From NCBI GenBank assembly GCA_000499405.2, contig HG738140.1, positions 11,125,560-11,189,559 of the forward strand: DNA of 64,000 nt. The letters run 5' to 3'. Shown here piece after piece: positions 12,613 to 25,551 of this stretch. The position numbers and the translations under genes are program-made. Position 1 is the first letter of the stretch. The number at the start of each line of letters is the position of its first letter. The notes beneath the pieces are model-generated. The model had not been told where the DNA came from. It was given only the letters and a program-made list of their open reading frames with translations, and ran no database searches. This stretch comes from Onchocerca volvulus. Taxonomy: Eukaryota; Nematoda; Chromadorea; Rhabditida; Onchocercidae.

Positions 12613-15600
12613 CTAGGCCTGAGCACCATTCAGTATTATGCGATTGGAAAATAGCTGTCGTTGTGGTTGCCGTCCTCCCATAAGGCATATTCATTTATTT
12701 GCAGCTTTAAAATTTCTTATGAATAGAAGTAGAAAATGACATTCATTTCTTTCTCGCCAACTTTATTTCATCAAACTTTCCTAATCTTACTTTGTATAAA
12801 AGTGCCTAAAAAAATAATTACTTCCCATTCGATATCCTATCCTATCCTGAACTCAAATCCCATCTCTTTCCTGCTCCTTCGATCATTCATTTAGCAACTT
12901 ATCAAGTTTAGCAAAGGACAGAGAAGCAACTTCATTTCATTTCATTTATTTTCATTTTTTTCAGCCTTCTTTTCAATTTCTGCCTGATATACTTCCTCAT
13001 TTCTCCTTACTATTACAGCTGCTCGTTCTTAATTTTTTGCAAATCTACAATTTCGAAAAAAAAACTCATCTTTGTGGGTAGCCCATTTCAAGATCTATTT
13101 TGTCCTTAGAGAACACGATTGCTCCGCTTCCCGCTTCAATCGTTTCTGTTCTTTTCTTGACGAGAAGAAAGAGACAATTTGTTTTATTACCAATTTGCTT
13201 TCTTTTTTCCTATTACCACATCAACGAAACAATTACAAAAAGAGAGGCGAATAAGCAGGGAATGTCATTGAATGTGGGAAATGAGAAAGTGTTAATTTTA
13301 TAACTCATAATTTTCACTTCCGATGAGGCAATTATTCAACTTTCATTGCTTCGAAGTTTCAGCTAATGTCTAATTGATAAACTTCGATTTCACTACATTT
13401 ATTAGAAAAAGAATGGATTATGGTATTTATAATGAATTGAAAGTTCATTCTTCGAAATGAAAATCCGAACAGTTTTTTCTCAGTCTTATGCTTACTACAC
13501 TTTTTAGCACTTCTTTTTCTTCAGCTTGTCATTACGCTTATCATTTTAAGATTAGAATTTTTGTGTAAGACATCTGGAAAATAAAATTGTCAGAATAATT
13601 GAAAACTAAGAGTTTTTAAAATAAAATTTATTAAACTGAATCAAAATTGAATGTTCATAAGGTCATACGTTTGCGGGAAATAAATGATAAAAGGTCTTTC
13701 TTTCAAAAAATTGCTTGTTGAAGAACCCGAACAAAATTCAACAGATTAGAGTTGGTAGAACAAAATTAGCATACTAATTACTTTTGTTCAAGAAAATATG
13801 GATTGAAAGTCATTATTATTAATGAATTTAAAGCTAATTTGAATTAGAAATGAGAGTGAAATTTCAAATCTGTAACTTTATTAAAAGGGAAAATTTTCAT
13901 GCAAAATATTTGTCCTTTTTTGACGAAAATATCTCAAACATCTACGGTATAATAGACTACTTAAACATACCAATTACCTAATGCTTTTTTTCGTATAGCT
14001 CTGCTTTGAGAATATGTCATACAAGTAATTAAATTGATCCACAGCATGGCAAACTTGACTTTTTCGTACTTCCATTTTACCTAAATCCAAATACTGAAAT
14101 ATTTCAAGAATTGTCTTGTTCTATTTATCAATTGTCTTGAATTATTCAATTTCTTGGCATTTTGGATACATAAACAAAAAAAAAAAAACGCGCTTTTGCA
14201 ATTGCAGTGTTTGTCTGTCAGTAATAGTGCCTTCTGCAATTTATTAATTACCGATGAAGAGAATCAATAAATGAGTAAAAATTCATATTTTACGAATAAA
14301 TAATGAATAAATGGTAGAATTCTTATTTTTTATTCAAATATAATAAATGAATGGAAGTGGAGAGATTGCTTTATTCTCTCCAATGAATGTGTTTTCTCTT
14401 CCACTACAAGTGCTTTCCACTTAAATCTGTTTCAGTTGGCCTAAAGACAATTAACGATGAAAATTAAAGCAATCATTAACAACACATTTTGTCTTAACAA
14501 ATCGTTGAATTCATATAAAATTAGTGCTCTTGCGAATGTAAATAATAGAAAGAGATTTGTAAACTTTTAGTATATTCTAAGATTTAGAAAAGATGGGCAG
14601 TCTTATTACATCCATGTTACACTCGAACTAGATGTTTCGTGCATTCCAAAAATGCTTCAGATAGATGCCTCACAAATCCATTTATTTGCTTTCATTCGTT
14701 GAAGAATGCATTTTTCCGGATGATCCAGATTAGGGCTTTATGCACAAAAACTTTCTCCTAAGAACTTTTCACTTATTTGCAAAATAGCTAGCTACTTCGT
14801 AGTTAATTACCGCACTTCCTGCTTCAAAATGTCAAAGTCGTGCAGTGTACTTTGCATTTTCATTTTTGATTCATTTTAATTATGATTATTCGTTCTCATT
14901 TCAATGTCTCCCATGTTAATTTTTTTTTGACATCTGTCATTCAAAAAATCATTTCATATTAAAATTAGAGTTATTGAATGGAGTAAAAGTTTGAGTTAAA
15001 ATTAAACTTTTGAACTCTAGCAAAATTATTTATTTATGAGCTTATTCTACAGATGGCACGAATGAAATCATTGAGAATTACAAATCGTAAAGTGAGAGAT
15101 AGGCTTGAAGTGATTTATTTGAGGAAATGAATTAATGACAAGTTTATTTATAATGCATAAATATATTATACATTTGAAAATGTATTGGTTCACTTATTCA
15201 TTCACTACATTTTCAGCTTCAGACATCCGAATTTCGTATTAATGATGGGCAAATGTTTTGCTAGGTATTACACAAAAGTAAACTGTAATTGATTTTTCAT
15301 TAAAAATGACTTTTTTTTTGTTTATATCAATGTTTTCTTACCTTTTAGAAGAGAAGTAACATTGAAACATTCCCGAATTGAAAGATCTTCTTGAATGTTT
15401 CAGCGTAATTTTAATTAAAATTAGGAACTTATTCTGTCATGAAATATTAAGTCTTCTTTTTAATAAAATAATCAAATTCACTTCATCGCTACAACAACTT
15501 CTTGTGACGCCACAATAATTCTCTCTTACCTTTTTTTTTTTTTTTTTTTTTTTTTCAAATTATGAGTTTTGTACGGTAATATGGCAATTTGATTATACAT

Positions 15601-18600
15601 CCCTTCACTCCGCTTTGAGCCAACAGATTCTTGCTGACCTATATTGCACTTTTTAAAAAGAAATTCTTTTTGAAAAGTAAGGATAATTTATTATTTTATA
15701 GAAGTTTAGCTTTTTACAATACATGCAGTGGGGAGAGGAAAGTGCTCTTACTTCCGTTTTTCCTTCAACTAAGCTTACTCTTCAAAAGTTTAATTTAATA
15801 TTAGTTCAATTTGTTTCAAATGATGGAAGGAAAAAATATTCAATTTCTCCTCATCTTTCTTTCTGAGTCATTCACATAGAACATTGTCCAGAATATCGCT
15901 AACGCTTAAGCAATATCTAAATGAAACAAACTGAATTTGTGACGCTAATTTTGCAAAAGCATCTGTAGAAGTAGTTTTGCATTGGTCAAGCAGTAACCCC
16001 GAGGCGTTGACCCAAACTGTCAGATTAAAAGGTGGATGAATCGAACTGGATGAAAACTATCTTCATTAATCTGGCATATTCAATATGCGTCGAATAATCG
16101 AATAATTCCAGTTTAATTTGAATTAAAATGACATGCATTTGGGGGAAAAATAACTTTTCTGTACCAAAATCTTTCATATTTTTTCTGTCCTCATCACTTT
16201 TTTTTCGTCCTAAAAATTACACTTCAGGCTATCCTGCAATTGAATACCATGAAGATTGGAACCTATTAGGACTATTCTCAAGTGACACACTACACTAAAA
16301 ATTCTGCAATATAGATATTAACAATATTGAATTTTGCTTACTTAATTCAGAAGCTGTCTGAAAAATTGACAGAATCGATGAAAAAAAGTCGTTAAACTAG
16401 TCGATTATTTATTATTCGTAGAATTTGTCATTTGAAGAAATTTTAAGATTGGATGAATTTTTAAAATATCATTAAGGAATGAAAATGAGAATGGGTGAAG
16501 CGAATATGGAGATGCATAAATAATTCACATTTTATTTTATAGCACTTTTAAATTTAACTGCATCATTTTTGAACTGAAATAGCAGACACTCAATCTTTTT
16601 TGCTGGCTGAATGATTGATTTGTCCAACGCTATTTCACTATCCATTCTTAACAATTTTTCATTTTGTTTCTTTCATTGTTCTGAAATGATTTAACCTTCC
16701 CAGTTCGTTTCAAGCATTTGCTAACTTTCTGGATTAATATTACAATATCGTGAGAAATTATAATGTTTAATTAGTTTGCTCTATATTTCAGTAATTTGTG
16801 GCTTCACGATTTCCGTATAATTATGCCACAAAGTGGAATTTTTTCCTTTATTGAGAAAGTTGATAGCATATTAAAAGTCACAAAATTATTAAAAATCTAT
16901 AAGTTTGATTATTCAGTTTTAATTAAATATTAAATTAGTCAAGTTCATTACTTGATTTCCTACAATTCAGCTTTTTACTCTCATCTATGTTGCATCCAAT
17001 TCATAATCAGTTATCATTTCTGTTTGCTCTTTCATATTTTCAATCCATCACTCTCATCATTTGATATTGTTTCAATTTGAAGAGTTTGTTCTCTCTTTAC
17101 TTTCTCGTAGATCATCTCAAATCACTTCTTCAATCATTTATCGTTTTGTCTATTTTGTTAATAAGGTATATATAGCTATATTGTCCCATGACTAATGAAA
17201 TAATGATTCAGAAAGGTTATTTCATGCATCTCATTTTATGGAGTGTTTTTGACAGTTCGTGAAACTGAAATGACATATTACTGATAGTGTTGAGAAATGA
17301 CGTCATTATCGAAAAAAGGCTATAAGTGAAAATTGTACTTTGAAAGTTGAAAGTGGCAAATCAGACATTTGTATAATCAAATTAATTTCGTTACTTGCTC
17401 CTTCTTAATTTCTAGGCTTAATTATCTGATGCCATAACCAAAGAACATTCTGTAGCGAACTATCGAAGAAGTATTTACTCATACTTTCAAAATACAATTG
17501 TGATAAGTATGAAACTTTGCGAATTAATTTATGATCTCTATTAAAAAAAAAAAAAAAAATTTATTTTAAAAAAATTTAAGGATTTACAATTTGTCTTATG
17601 GCGTTTGATCATAATAATAGCAAGTGCTTTACTAAGTTTTGTTTGCAGTTGCTAAGAGTTCATGTTGAAATTTCGAATTCGCAATTTTAAGTTGTTGCTG
17701 ACTGCTCAGAATTGCGACCTGTTATCATCTGAATAGTTTTTATTTATGAATTAACCCGCAACCATAATATGGGATATTTGTTTACCCTGCACTTACCACG
17801 GATATCGGGAATTCATAAAACTACAATCGATTTGTCAAAGGAATTGATGAAATTTTTGAGTCATCCAGTTCTGCTACATCTATTTTTTAGTTACTCCCGG
17901 AAAATTCATTCAATTTTAGACTAATCCTCATCCTCAATGTCAAACTTATTACAAGCAATAACAAATATTATTAATGATTGATTGTTATGATATCCTCAAA
18001 ATTCTTTTCTATAGCAAATGAACTTTGCCACTCACTTATGCTTAATGGTGCTAATTAATTCGTTGTATAATAAAATGATCCTTTAATTATAAGGTGCTGT
18101 GAAAGAAATGGATTGATAAATTTCTAGAAACTTTTTTCGAATGTAATTTGAATGCAGTTTTATCTGGAAAGCCTTTTTACTGAATGACTCAAAGGATTTT
18201 GGCTATCTCGATGGACTTTCACAAACCAGAAAGCAAAGTACAACTATTTTTGAGCAATTTTGTGACAATTTATCTCAAAGATATCAATTGAAAGTTAGAG
18301 ATAAGACTGAAGTCTTCTATATTATACAAAACACAGCTAACGAAATGACTTCTACAAAAAATAATAAATCATGCATTCTACTTGAATAATTAGATATTGT
18401 AACTGATAAATTAACATTTCAATTGTTAACAACTACTGCTATTTAAATTCCTTACCCTTTATTTGATCAGCTGTTTCTGATTTTTGAGTTCACCATACTT
18501 AGGTATCTGGCCAATTGACACTTAGAAATTCACGGAATCTAGTAAATAAATAAAACCCACAAATTTTTTTAAAATTTCTTCATAAATTGAAATGTTTGAA

Positions 18601-18965
18601 ATCATTTTGTTTGTTCATTTTGATAGAGCTATAAATTAATCATACATGCTTTTTATTTGATGCACTTTGTTACTTTCTTCATATTTCAAGAAATTCTTTC
18701 AACATAATTTATCGAGAAATAAAAATTCTTTTGACGTCATCAAATTGAAGTATTAGTCTGACAGGCGCTGCATTTATGAAGAGATTTTTTTTCCTCACTC
18801 AGAGGAAAGCACTTTCGATTTGTTATTCAATTTTCCACTTCATATGGACGAGAGATTATTCGATGAGCAAAACATTTGTCATAAACAGCTCCATTTTTGA
18901 GTTTTAAAAAATCTTTCTTGCAGCCACTTCACTTCATAAATTCCTTTTGCAATGTATTTTTTAGC

Positions 18966-19010
18966 TTTGAAGTATAGAATAATAATATGAAATGCTATGA
19001 TGAACAAAAG
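18966..19010. repeat. 45-bp direct repeat, copy A
   Basis: Exact match over 45 bases to 20917-20961, beginning TTTGAAGTATAG and ending GATGAACAAAAG. This copy lies about 400 bp upstream of the homeobox start codon. Flanking similarity fades quickly on both sides. Confidence 0.95.
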
Positions 19011-19405
19011 ATAAGCTCTATTATTCAGCCTGATTTTTCTAAGATAGCATCGGAATTCTATAAGAATTGTATGAATTAATACATCTAAAGGTGTTAATTG
19101 TCGGAAGATGAAAGTGATAATTCATTTTTCGCTTATTGATGATAATTAGATTGCATAATTTCACTTGATCAAATTAGCACTCTTAATCGTTAGAATGTTA
19201 TTGGCTTCATTAACGATGTTAGTGTAAAATAATTATTTCACACTGTGTTGTTGCTTTATTCATATGCATTATTACTGTAACGATAGCCTACTAATCAATG
19301 AACTTTGATGTCACTTTTTCAAATTTTTTGATCATTTTAGGATAATTATCGATTAAAACACATCCCATAATCTATAACTGTTGACGAATAATAAGGAGAA
19401 TATTG

Positions 19406-22014
19406 ATGGCAGCGTCAATAACAATTGGTCATCCATCATTTTCGGCATTTAAACCGTACCTACGACTTGCAAATCAAACTATCGATAATACAACAGGGTC
19501 ATTGTTATTATCGTTTTTCTTCATTTTCTAAATTATCATTGTTATCTTTTTTACTTCTATTATCGCTGTTATCATGATCGTAATAATTATTATCAGTTAT
19601 TGCTTCATTAGATCATAATCTCGAAGCACTGGAATTTCGAAATCCATTATTTGTTAGGAAATATTATCAGTGCAATATCATTAGTGACTATGTGACTGTT
19701 AGGAATAGTTTTTTCAAATTTTAACTGTTCACCTCTCATTTCTATAATGAAAAAAGTAAACCGCTAAGATGATTAGATATTGTTGTTTGAAAAAGTTTGC
19801 AATGATTGATGTTTCCCGGCAAATTATTATATATCGTTAATTTTATGTGTTACTGAACACCTGTCATTCGATGCAACATATGTCTCTAGTATTCTTTTAA
19901 CTTGCCGAATGAAAGTGACATCTGTCATATCAATGGAACCGATTATTCCCACTTTAATTTGCTTTCGAAGAAAAGGTCTTCGGGGAATATTGAAAAATTG
20001 AATGATTGCAATAACAGATGGCTGAGGAAAGAAGAATGAGAAATGAAATTATATGTGACTTTGTTCAGAAATTTTGCTTTTTAATTATAGCTTCATTTTG
20101 TTATACCCTCATTGTAATTAGGACGATTTAAGAAATGATTTGGAAAATCGAGGATTAATGATTATATTGGTTTACTAGTTCGAGTCATAGCTAAATTAAC
20201 GAGATGGATTAAAACTTTTGCAAAATTTTCTGCATTATCTTTCATTTTGCAGGTTTGAAATAATTCTGCAAAGATTGATATTTCTCTTCCGTTATATCTT
20301 CAACCATTTTAAAAAATATCTATGAAAATTCAATGTTATCCCAATCTTAAATCTCCTATTTGAAATTACAGTGATTTTTTTTTTTAAATAAAATTTTGTC
20401 TTTCAATCATAAATTTTTGATTGCAGTAATGATGCCACTACATGCGTGACAACTGGTCTCGACAAATCGATGGGATCTGTAAACATGACTGCGACAACGA
20501 GGCGACGACAACGGACAACTTTTACATCTGTGCAAGCAGACACACTGGAAAAGGTTAATTCCGTACTTGACCCCATCAAAACATTCAACACTTGATCACA
20601 TAATTTTTAATATCTTGGTGATATATATATATAAAATAGACATAAACGTATACACACTTTATAATTATATAGATTATATCATCAGTATGCATGTCGAATC
20701 TTTACTCATCGGTTATACTTCTTTCTTATTATACTCATCAGTTTAATGATTACTAGAAAGATGCGAACAAAAATCAACAAGTGTGTGTTCCAAATGTTAC
20801 TCCAAACACATGAAGTTTTAAAATTAAAAGAACTTTAGATAATTTGTGGAAAATCAAGACCACAAGAACTGTTCTCAATATACTCGAAGTTATGAAACTT
20901 CTGCACAATGCTCACTTTTGAAGTATAGAATAATAATATGAAATGCTATGATGAACAAAAGTCCACTATCTTTACCCACTTTTTCCGAAATAGTGTCAAA
21001 AAAGAATTAAATCACAATTAAAAATTTTTTTTTATAATGACAATTTCACGGTTGAATGCTAACAAATAGAAAAACTATGATTTATAACTCATAAAAGTAT
21101 GGATTTATCATGCAAGTAATATTATCATGTGAGCAAGAATTTTATCATTTTAATAAATATTACGAACAATTTCATAATAATGATCTAAAATGCAATCAAT
21201 AATCCTAACAGGCAACTGAAATTAACTTGAATTCAAAAGAATCTTATTTTCCCGAACTTTTGCAGCTTCATTTAGTATTTTGTCTGGTTTAGGAAAGGTA
21301 CTGTTTTCTTTTTCTTTTTTTTTCTTTTTTTTTGTGAAAAACGAAAAAATTTTTTTTCCAAAACGATCTGTGAAGAAATGGTATTGTGTCTGTTGGTGAA
21401 AGTCCTGGAATACCATTTATTTCATTCATTTCGATATTTCTCCAGGAATACCTCACAGATCAATATATGCCAAGAAGTAGACGACTGCTGATTGCTCGAT
21501 CGTTAGGTCTGAATGAGAGTCAAGTCAAAACATGGTTTCAGAATCGTCGAGCCAAGGATAAACGCAACGATAAAAATGCCATTCTATTCAGGTCTATTCT
21601 TTTTTTTTTTCTCTCATTTATTGGCTTTTTTTTCTATCGTTGTCAATTCATAACTAACATCCACTCAATGTACGATAGAGCACATACAAAGTTACGGTCT
21701 TAACTGAGTCAATAAGCAAATGAATTAGAATAATTTCGTTCAATTAGCAACTGTCGCATTTTTTTTGTGTGTCATAAAGATCTTTCTGAGGAATACAGTA
21801 CTTGATAAGAGAGGAGAAACAAAACTGTAAAAATGAATTACGGTAGAAAACTCAAAAATAATTCCATATATAATTTATTTTTTGTTATAGGCACACCAAC
21901 TCAAACACATCTTCACCGCCAGGTTCCTCACCTGAAGTTAGTGAAAACAATGCTGCACTGATCCAGCAGTTATGTTCGAAAACACTCAACCATATACAAC
22001 TGACAATTCGATGA
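19406..22014 (+). CDS. Short homeodomain transcription factor (162 aa)
   Basis: Four exons (19406-19497, 20427-20553, 21446-21591, 21891-22014) keep phase and encode 162 residues. The homeodomain spans about residues 56-115. Helix 1 is RRRQRTTFTSVQADTLEK and recognition helix 3 is SQVKTWFQNRRAKDKR, with Gln at homeodomain position 50, Asn at 51 and Arg at 53, so a TAAT-type site is expected. An intron falls between homeodomain positions 18 and 19. Helix 2 (MPRSRRLLIARSLGLNE) is divergent and I cannot assign a class. The N-terminus (MAASITIGHPSFSAFKPYLR) and the Ser/Pro-rich tail show no known accessory domain. ATG 19406 is the first in-frame start of exon 1 and is supported by phase only; an upstream exon is possible. 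It would act in the nucleus. Confidence 0.88.
20917..20961. repeat. 45-bp direct repeat, copy B
   Basis: Identical to 18966-19010. This copy lies in intron 2 of the homeobox gene, inside the intron that splits the homeodomain, so the pair brackets exons 1 and 2 at a spacing of 1,951 bp in the same orientation. Confidence 0.95.
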
Positions 22015-23272
22015 TTTATCTAACCCTACTGCACTGTATCCTACTACATTTGATCTCATTAACTGTATTCTACTGCACATACCGCTTCATGTCACTTTTT
22101 TCATATTCAGCAGTGGTAACATTGCTGATGCTTATCCCATCTCGCTCTCGTTATCTTATTACAAAATTAAATGAAATGTAAAGCTTGGAATCGTCGTTTC
22201 GGGAAATACGAATATGATATATGTATATATATATACGCAAAATATTTCTGTAGGCTACTTTGTTTATTACTGTAAACCATATTTTTCTTTTTGAAAATAA
22301 ATATGTGTAAAATTTTCCCTTTGAATCAGTATGTATGCATGAATTTACTTTCCCAATTATTTTATTTGTATCTACAGAATTTTGTTTTCATCTACAAGAA
22401 GCTTTTTGTTTTTGTCGTTCCATATTACAAGATAATAAAATATGGATAAAGAATATTTTAATTTTGATATAGCAATAAAAAAAGATATTTCTCTTTGTTT
22501 TAAGAGAATGACATGAATTACTTCTAAATTACGCTCATCAAAAAACTGATATAAACATTTATGAGAAACAAAACTGCACAAAAAGTCTGGATTATTTCTT
22601 GGAGATTTGAAACTTACTGTCGTCTCAATAATTGTATTTAAGAATAAAAAACAGAAGTGAGTTCAAGAGTATTATTTTTTATTACTGTCTCAGTATCTGT
22701 GTTCGAAAATTCCGAAATCCTTTTCTGTTTCTGAATAACTAAAAACTGTCTTTGAATTTTCTTCCATTCAAAATTAGCGATGGATAAAGATAGATAACTG
22801 TATCAAGGTACGTCGCAAAAGCAGAAGTTGAAATGAACAAACTGGAATGTCTTAGGTATTAAATGATAACCTCAGCAGTGCTAATATAGCGAGATTTATG
22901 TAGAAATTTCGCAAAAAATTCTAATTGGCCAAGACATAAGGATAAAAAATCGGTTTATAACAAGATATTTAATTGAGCAATATTGAATACAGTGCTGTAC
23001 CAGAAAATAGAAAACTTACAAATATTAAAAGAAAATAATTCCGGAATAAAACTTCACTTAAGTGATTAAAATCCATCATGGAAAAAGCAGAATTAATATC
23101 TAATTTAATAACAATTTGAAAGAACCTGTTTGCAAAACTTGAGAATTCCTGAGAATTGGAGAAAAATTACGAAACCTCATATAATTTAAAGTAAACTCCG
23201 TAAAACTTTACAGTGTATGCTATAAAAGGAGTAGATTTAAATTTTCGAAATAATGTAGTGATAAAACTACCC
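22015..23272. other. 3' flanks of convergent homeobox and PEX13 genes
   Basis: AT-rich spacer between two tail-to-tail stop codons. AATAAA-like motifs occur on the plus strand near 22298. The 22372-22581 minus-strand frame is low complexity and has no family resemblance. Confidence 0.6.
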
Positions 23273-25438
23273 TCAATCATATAAATAATTTTCAGAAGCG
23301 TGAGTGTCGTCAAATAATTGAACGGCATCATGTCCGCTGAAAACAGGTAATTCAACGACTCGTTTTGTTAATCGAATTTTCTTAATTGGGACCAATCCCA
23401 CTTTTTTGCCATCTTTTGAGCTGAAAGTAAGATGGTACAAAATATTGAAAACTGTTTGTAGATTTTGTAAATGAAGTTTTTTAACTTATAACAGTATACT
23501 GAAATTTTATATGAGATTCGGCCCTTAAATTATTATTCTTCATTGAATAATAATCGATATAACTAGGAAAAGGAACTGACAGTGAAACATGAACATCTCA
23601 AATATAACTTGCCATGCCAAAATGTAGCCAAGCTTTTGCGGTTGGTATTCTCGTGGTGCAACACGCAAAACATCGCCACTTTTAAATGATATTTTATCGT
23701 TTTCTTCAGTATTATGATCTTCTATTGCCTAAAAATAACTGCCATTAAAATTGTTAAACGCTTCATATAATATTACAATTTCAAATGAAGCATCAATATT
23801 ATTTATCGGTCCCAAAACACTTACGAATGCTTCATAATAACCATCCTGTCCCGTTGTCCATTTCATTGCTTCATCCACTGTTCTCCCAAGCGATTGGTAC
23901 ATCAAATAAGGCACACTTATTGCGATTAACCAAAACATTAATGAAGATAACCAGCGAAATGGATTTGAAGAAGCTAATTGGGATGAAGTTTCCTGTGTTG
24001 CGAATGCACCTGAATTTACTCTTATTGCGATTTTACATAATAAACTTAGAAAATTTTATAGGAATATCTCGAAAAATAAGGATGTTTGAGAATGGTAACG
24101 TAAATTTGTTTCAAAAATAAATGACCAAAACTACTCGAAAAGTTATTTTGAAAGAGTTTGTTTTTTTCTCTTCAGAGAATTACAAAAAATCATAAGCAAA
24201 GTGATCATACCTAAATTTTTCTGAACTCCTGTCCATACTTCTTCCATTCCATCATCACCATTATCTCTCAATCTCAAACATTTCAACAAAAGCCGCCATA
24301 TATATCGCAACCAATTCAGTAGTGCTGTTGAAGCCAACAAACAATGTATCTAAAGCACAAGTATTATCAAATAAATGTTTGAACTTTAAAACGATGTAAT
24401 GGCAAGAAACTAATGAAAAAAGACTAATTCATTAGTAAGTAATTTTCAACAAAAAAACTTTTTGGACACAAATATTTCAAACTTTGGAAAGTTAATCTTT
24501 ATAGAATATGTCATAAATTTCATTTAAAAGGATGAAATTTTTTTAATGAAAAGATGAATATGACAACTTTACACACTTGTGTTTTTAGCTTCGCAAATTC
24601 ATCCAATGCACCAAGTACAGCTTGAAAGGAACTATAAACTGCATGATGGGTAGCATTGAGCATATCAGCAATAGAATTTACAGCAGTTAGAATTGCTTCG
24701 ATACTATCGAAGGTGCCTAGAAAGAATCCCGCGATTTCTTGTAGAACTTTGCTTGGTCTACTTTATTCAGGACTATCATTTAATTAAGAAATATGAATAG
24801 AAGAAACCTCTTGTCGATTTATTGAAAAATTGAGTGATTTTTTCGTCTGTAGCGCAGTTTCTTACATTGGTACAACTGAAAGATAATTCAACATCTAAGC
24901 AAAAGTTATGCAATATATACTGGTTATATCCCCGTTCTATCATTTTAATGTTCCAATCATAAAATATCTCGGGTCATTTCTCCAGAAATATTGTGATAAG
25001 AAGTTAGAGAAGCATTGAGTGAAGATCATAGCGACATTCCTTCTTCCCCTGATGTTTATTTGTATTAACGGAGAGTTTTAGATATTAAATAAGTAAACAG
25101 AAACAAACTAACAAAGTACAGCGCGTATGTGCGGGAGTTGAACCTTGAACTTGTGGCATGGAGATGGTTGGATGACCATTTGTGTGTGGACATGTGAAGG
25201 GTCCCATTCGTGGACGCATCGTCCTATCTGTCCAAGAATATCGATAGTTCATTGTGCATTCTTCGAATAGCGACCATAAACCTCTTGAATCACATCTAAC
25301 AAAGCGGCGCAAATTACTCAATCTATTTTCAGCGTAACGAGCATTCCGAGACAGGGGAGGTGCCGCCCTGTTACTTACAGAATTACGACAAAAATCGCCA
25401 AAGATGAACAAATTCCAGAGAAACAAGAAACTTGACAT
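23273..25438 (-). CDS. pex13: Peroxisomal membrane protein PEX13 (peroxin-13)
   Basis: Docking-complex subunit that imports matrix proteins across the peroxisomal membrane with PEX14 and PEX5. Exons in coding order: 25438-25113, 24875-24808, 24716-24577, 24349-24211, 24009-23825, 23728-23613, 23420-23273 (373 aa; human about 403). The peroxin-13 region reads KITQFFNKSTRGTFDSIEAI, then AVYSSFQAVLGALDEFAKLK and WLRYIWRLLLKCLRL; a membrane segment follows at about 247-263 (SLMFWLIAISVPYLMY). A C-terminal SH3 domain at about 287-350 contains FKSGDVLRVAPREYQPQKLG and CSKDGKKVGLVPIKKIRL. The intron between the two SH3 exons needs a GC donor. The N-terminal 108-residue exon is open and in phase but lacks the usual Gly/Tyr-rich run, so its extent is uncertain; an acceptor-like TAATAG sits two bases before the proposed ATG. 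Confidence 0.88.
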
Positions 25439-25551
25439 TGCTATTACAATTTAGAAACTTGAAACACTGGGAATTTGAAGAGTCAAATAGGTGGCAATAG
25501 ATGCTCGCAGTAGTATATGTAAGCGTTGCATCTATTCTAAGTTTGAGGAAT

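Larger units (their letters stand above)
10614..19405. other. 8.8 kb gene-free region upstream of the homeobox gene
   Basis: No open frame here shows a recognisable domain or an acceptable splice model; the two overlapping frames at 13072-13303 look like chance. The stretch holds a long (GT)n microsatellite, a T-tract of about 25 bases near 15531-15556, a doubled GAGTGATCATTTTT at about 12272-12300, and one copy of a 45-bp repeat at 18966-19010. Long gene-poor flanks are common beside developmental regulators, so cis-regulatory content is plausible but not demonstrated. Confidence 0.55.

Noticed and set aside
13072..13303. Two overlapping short plus-strand frames in the gene-free region
   Set aside because: No domain, no splice model, and mutual overlap; most likely chance.
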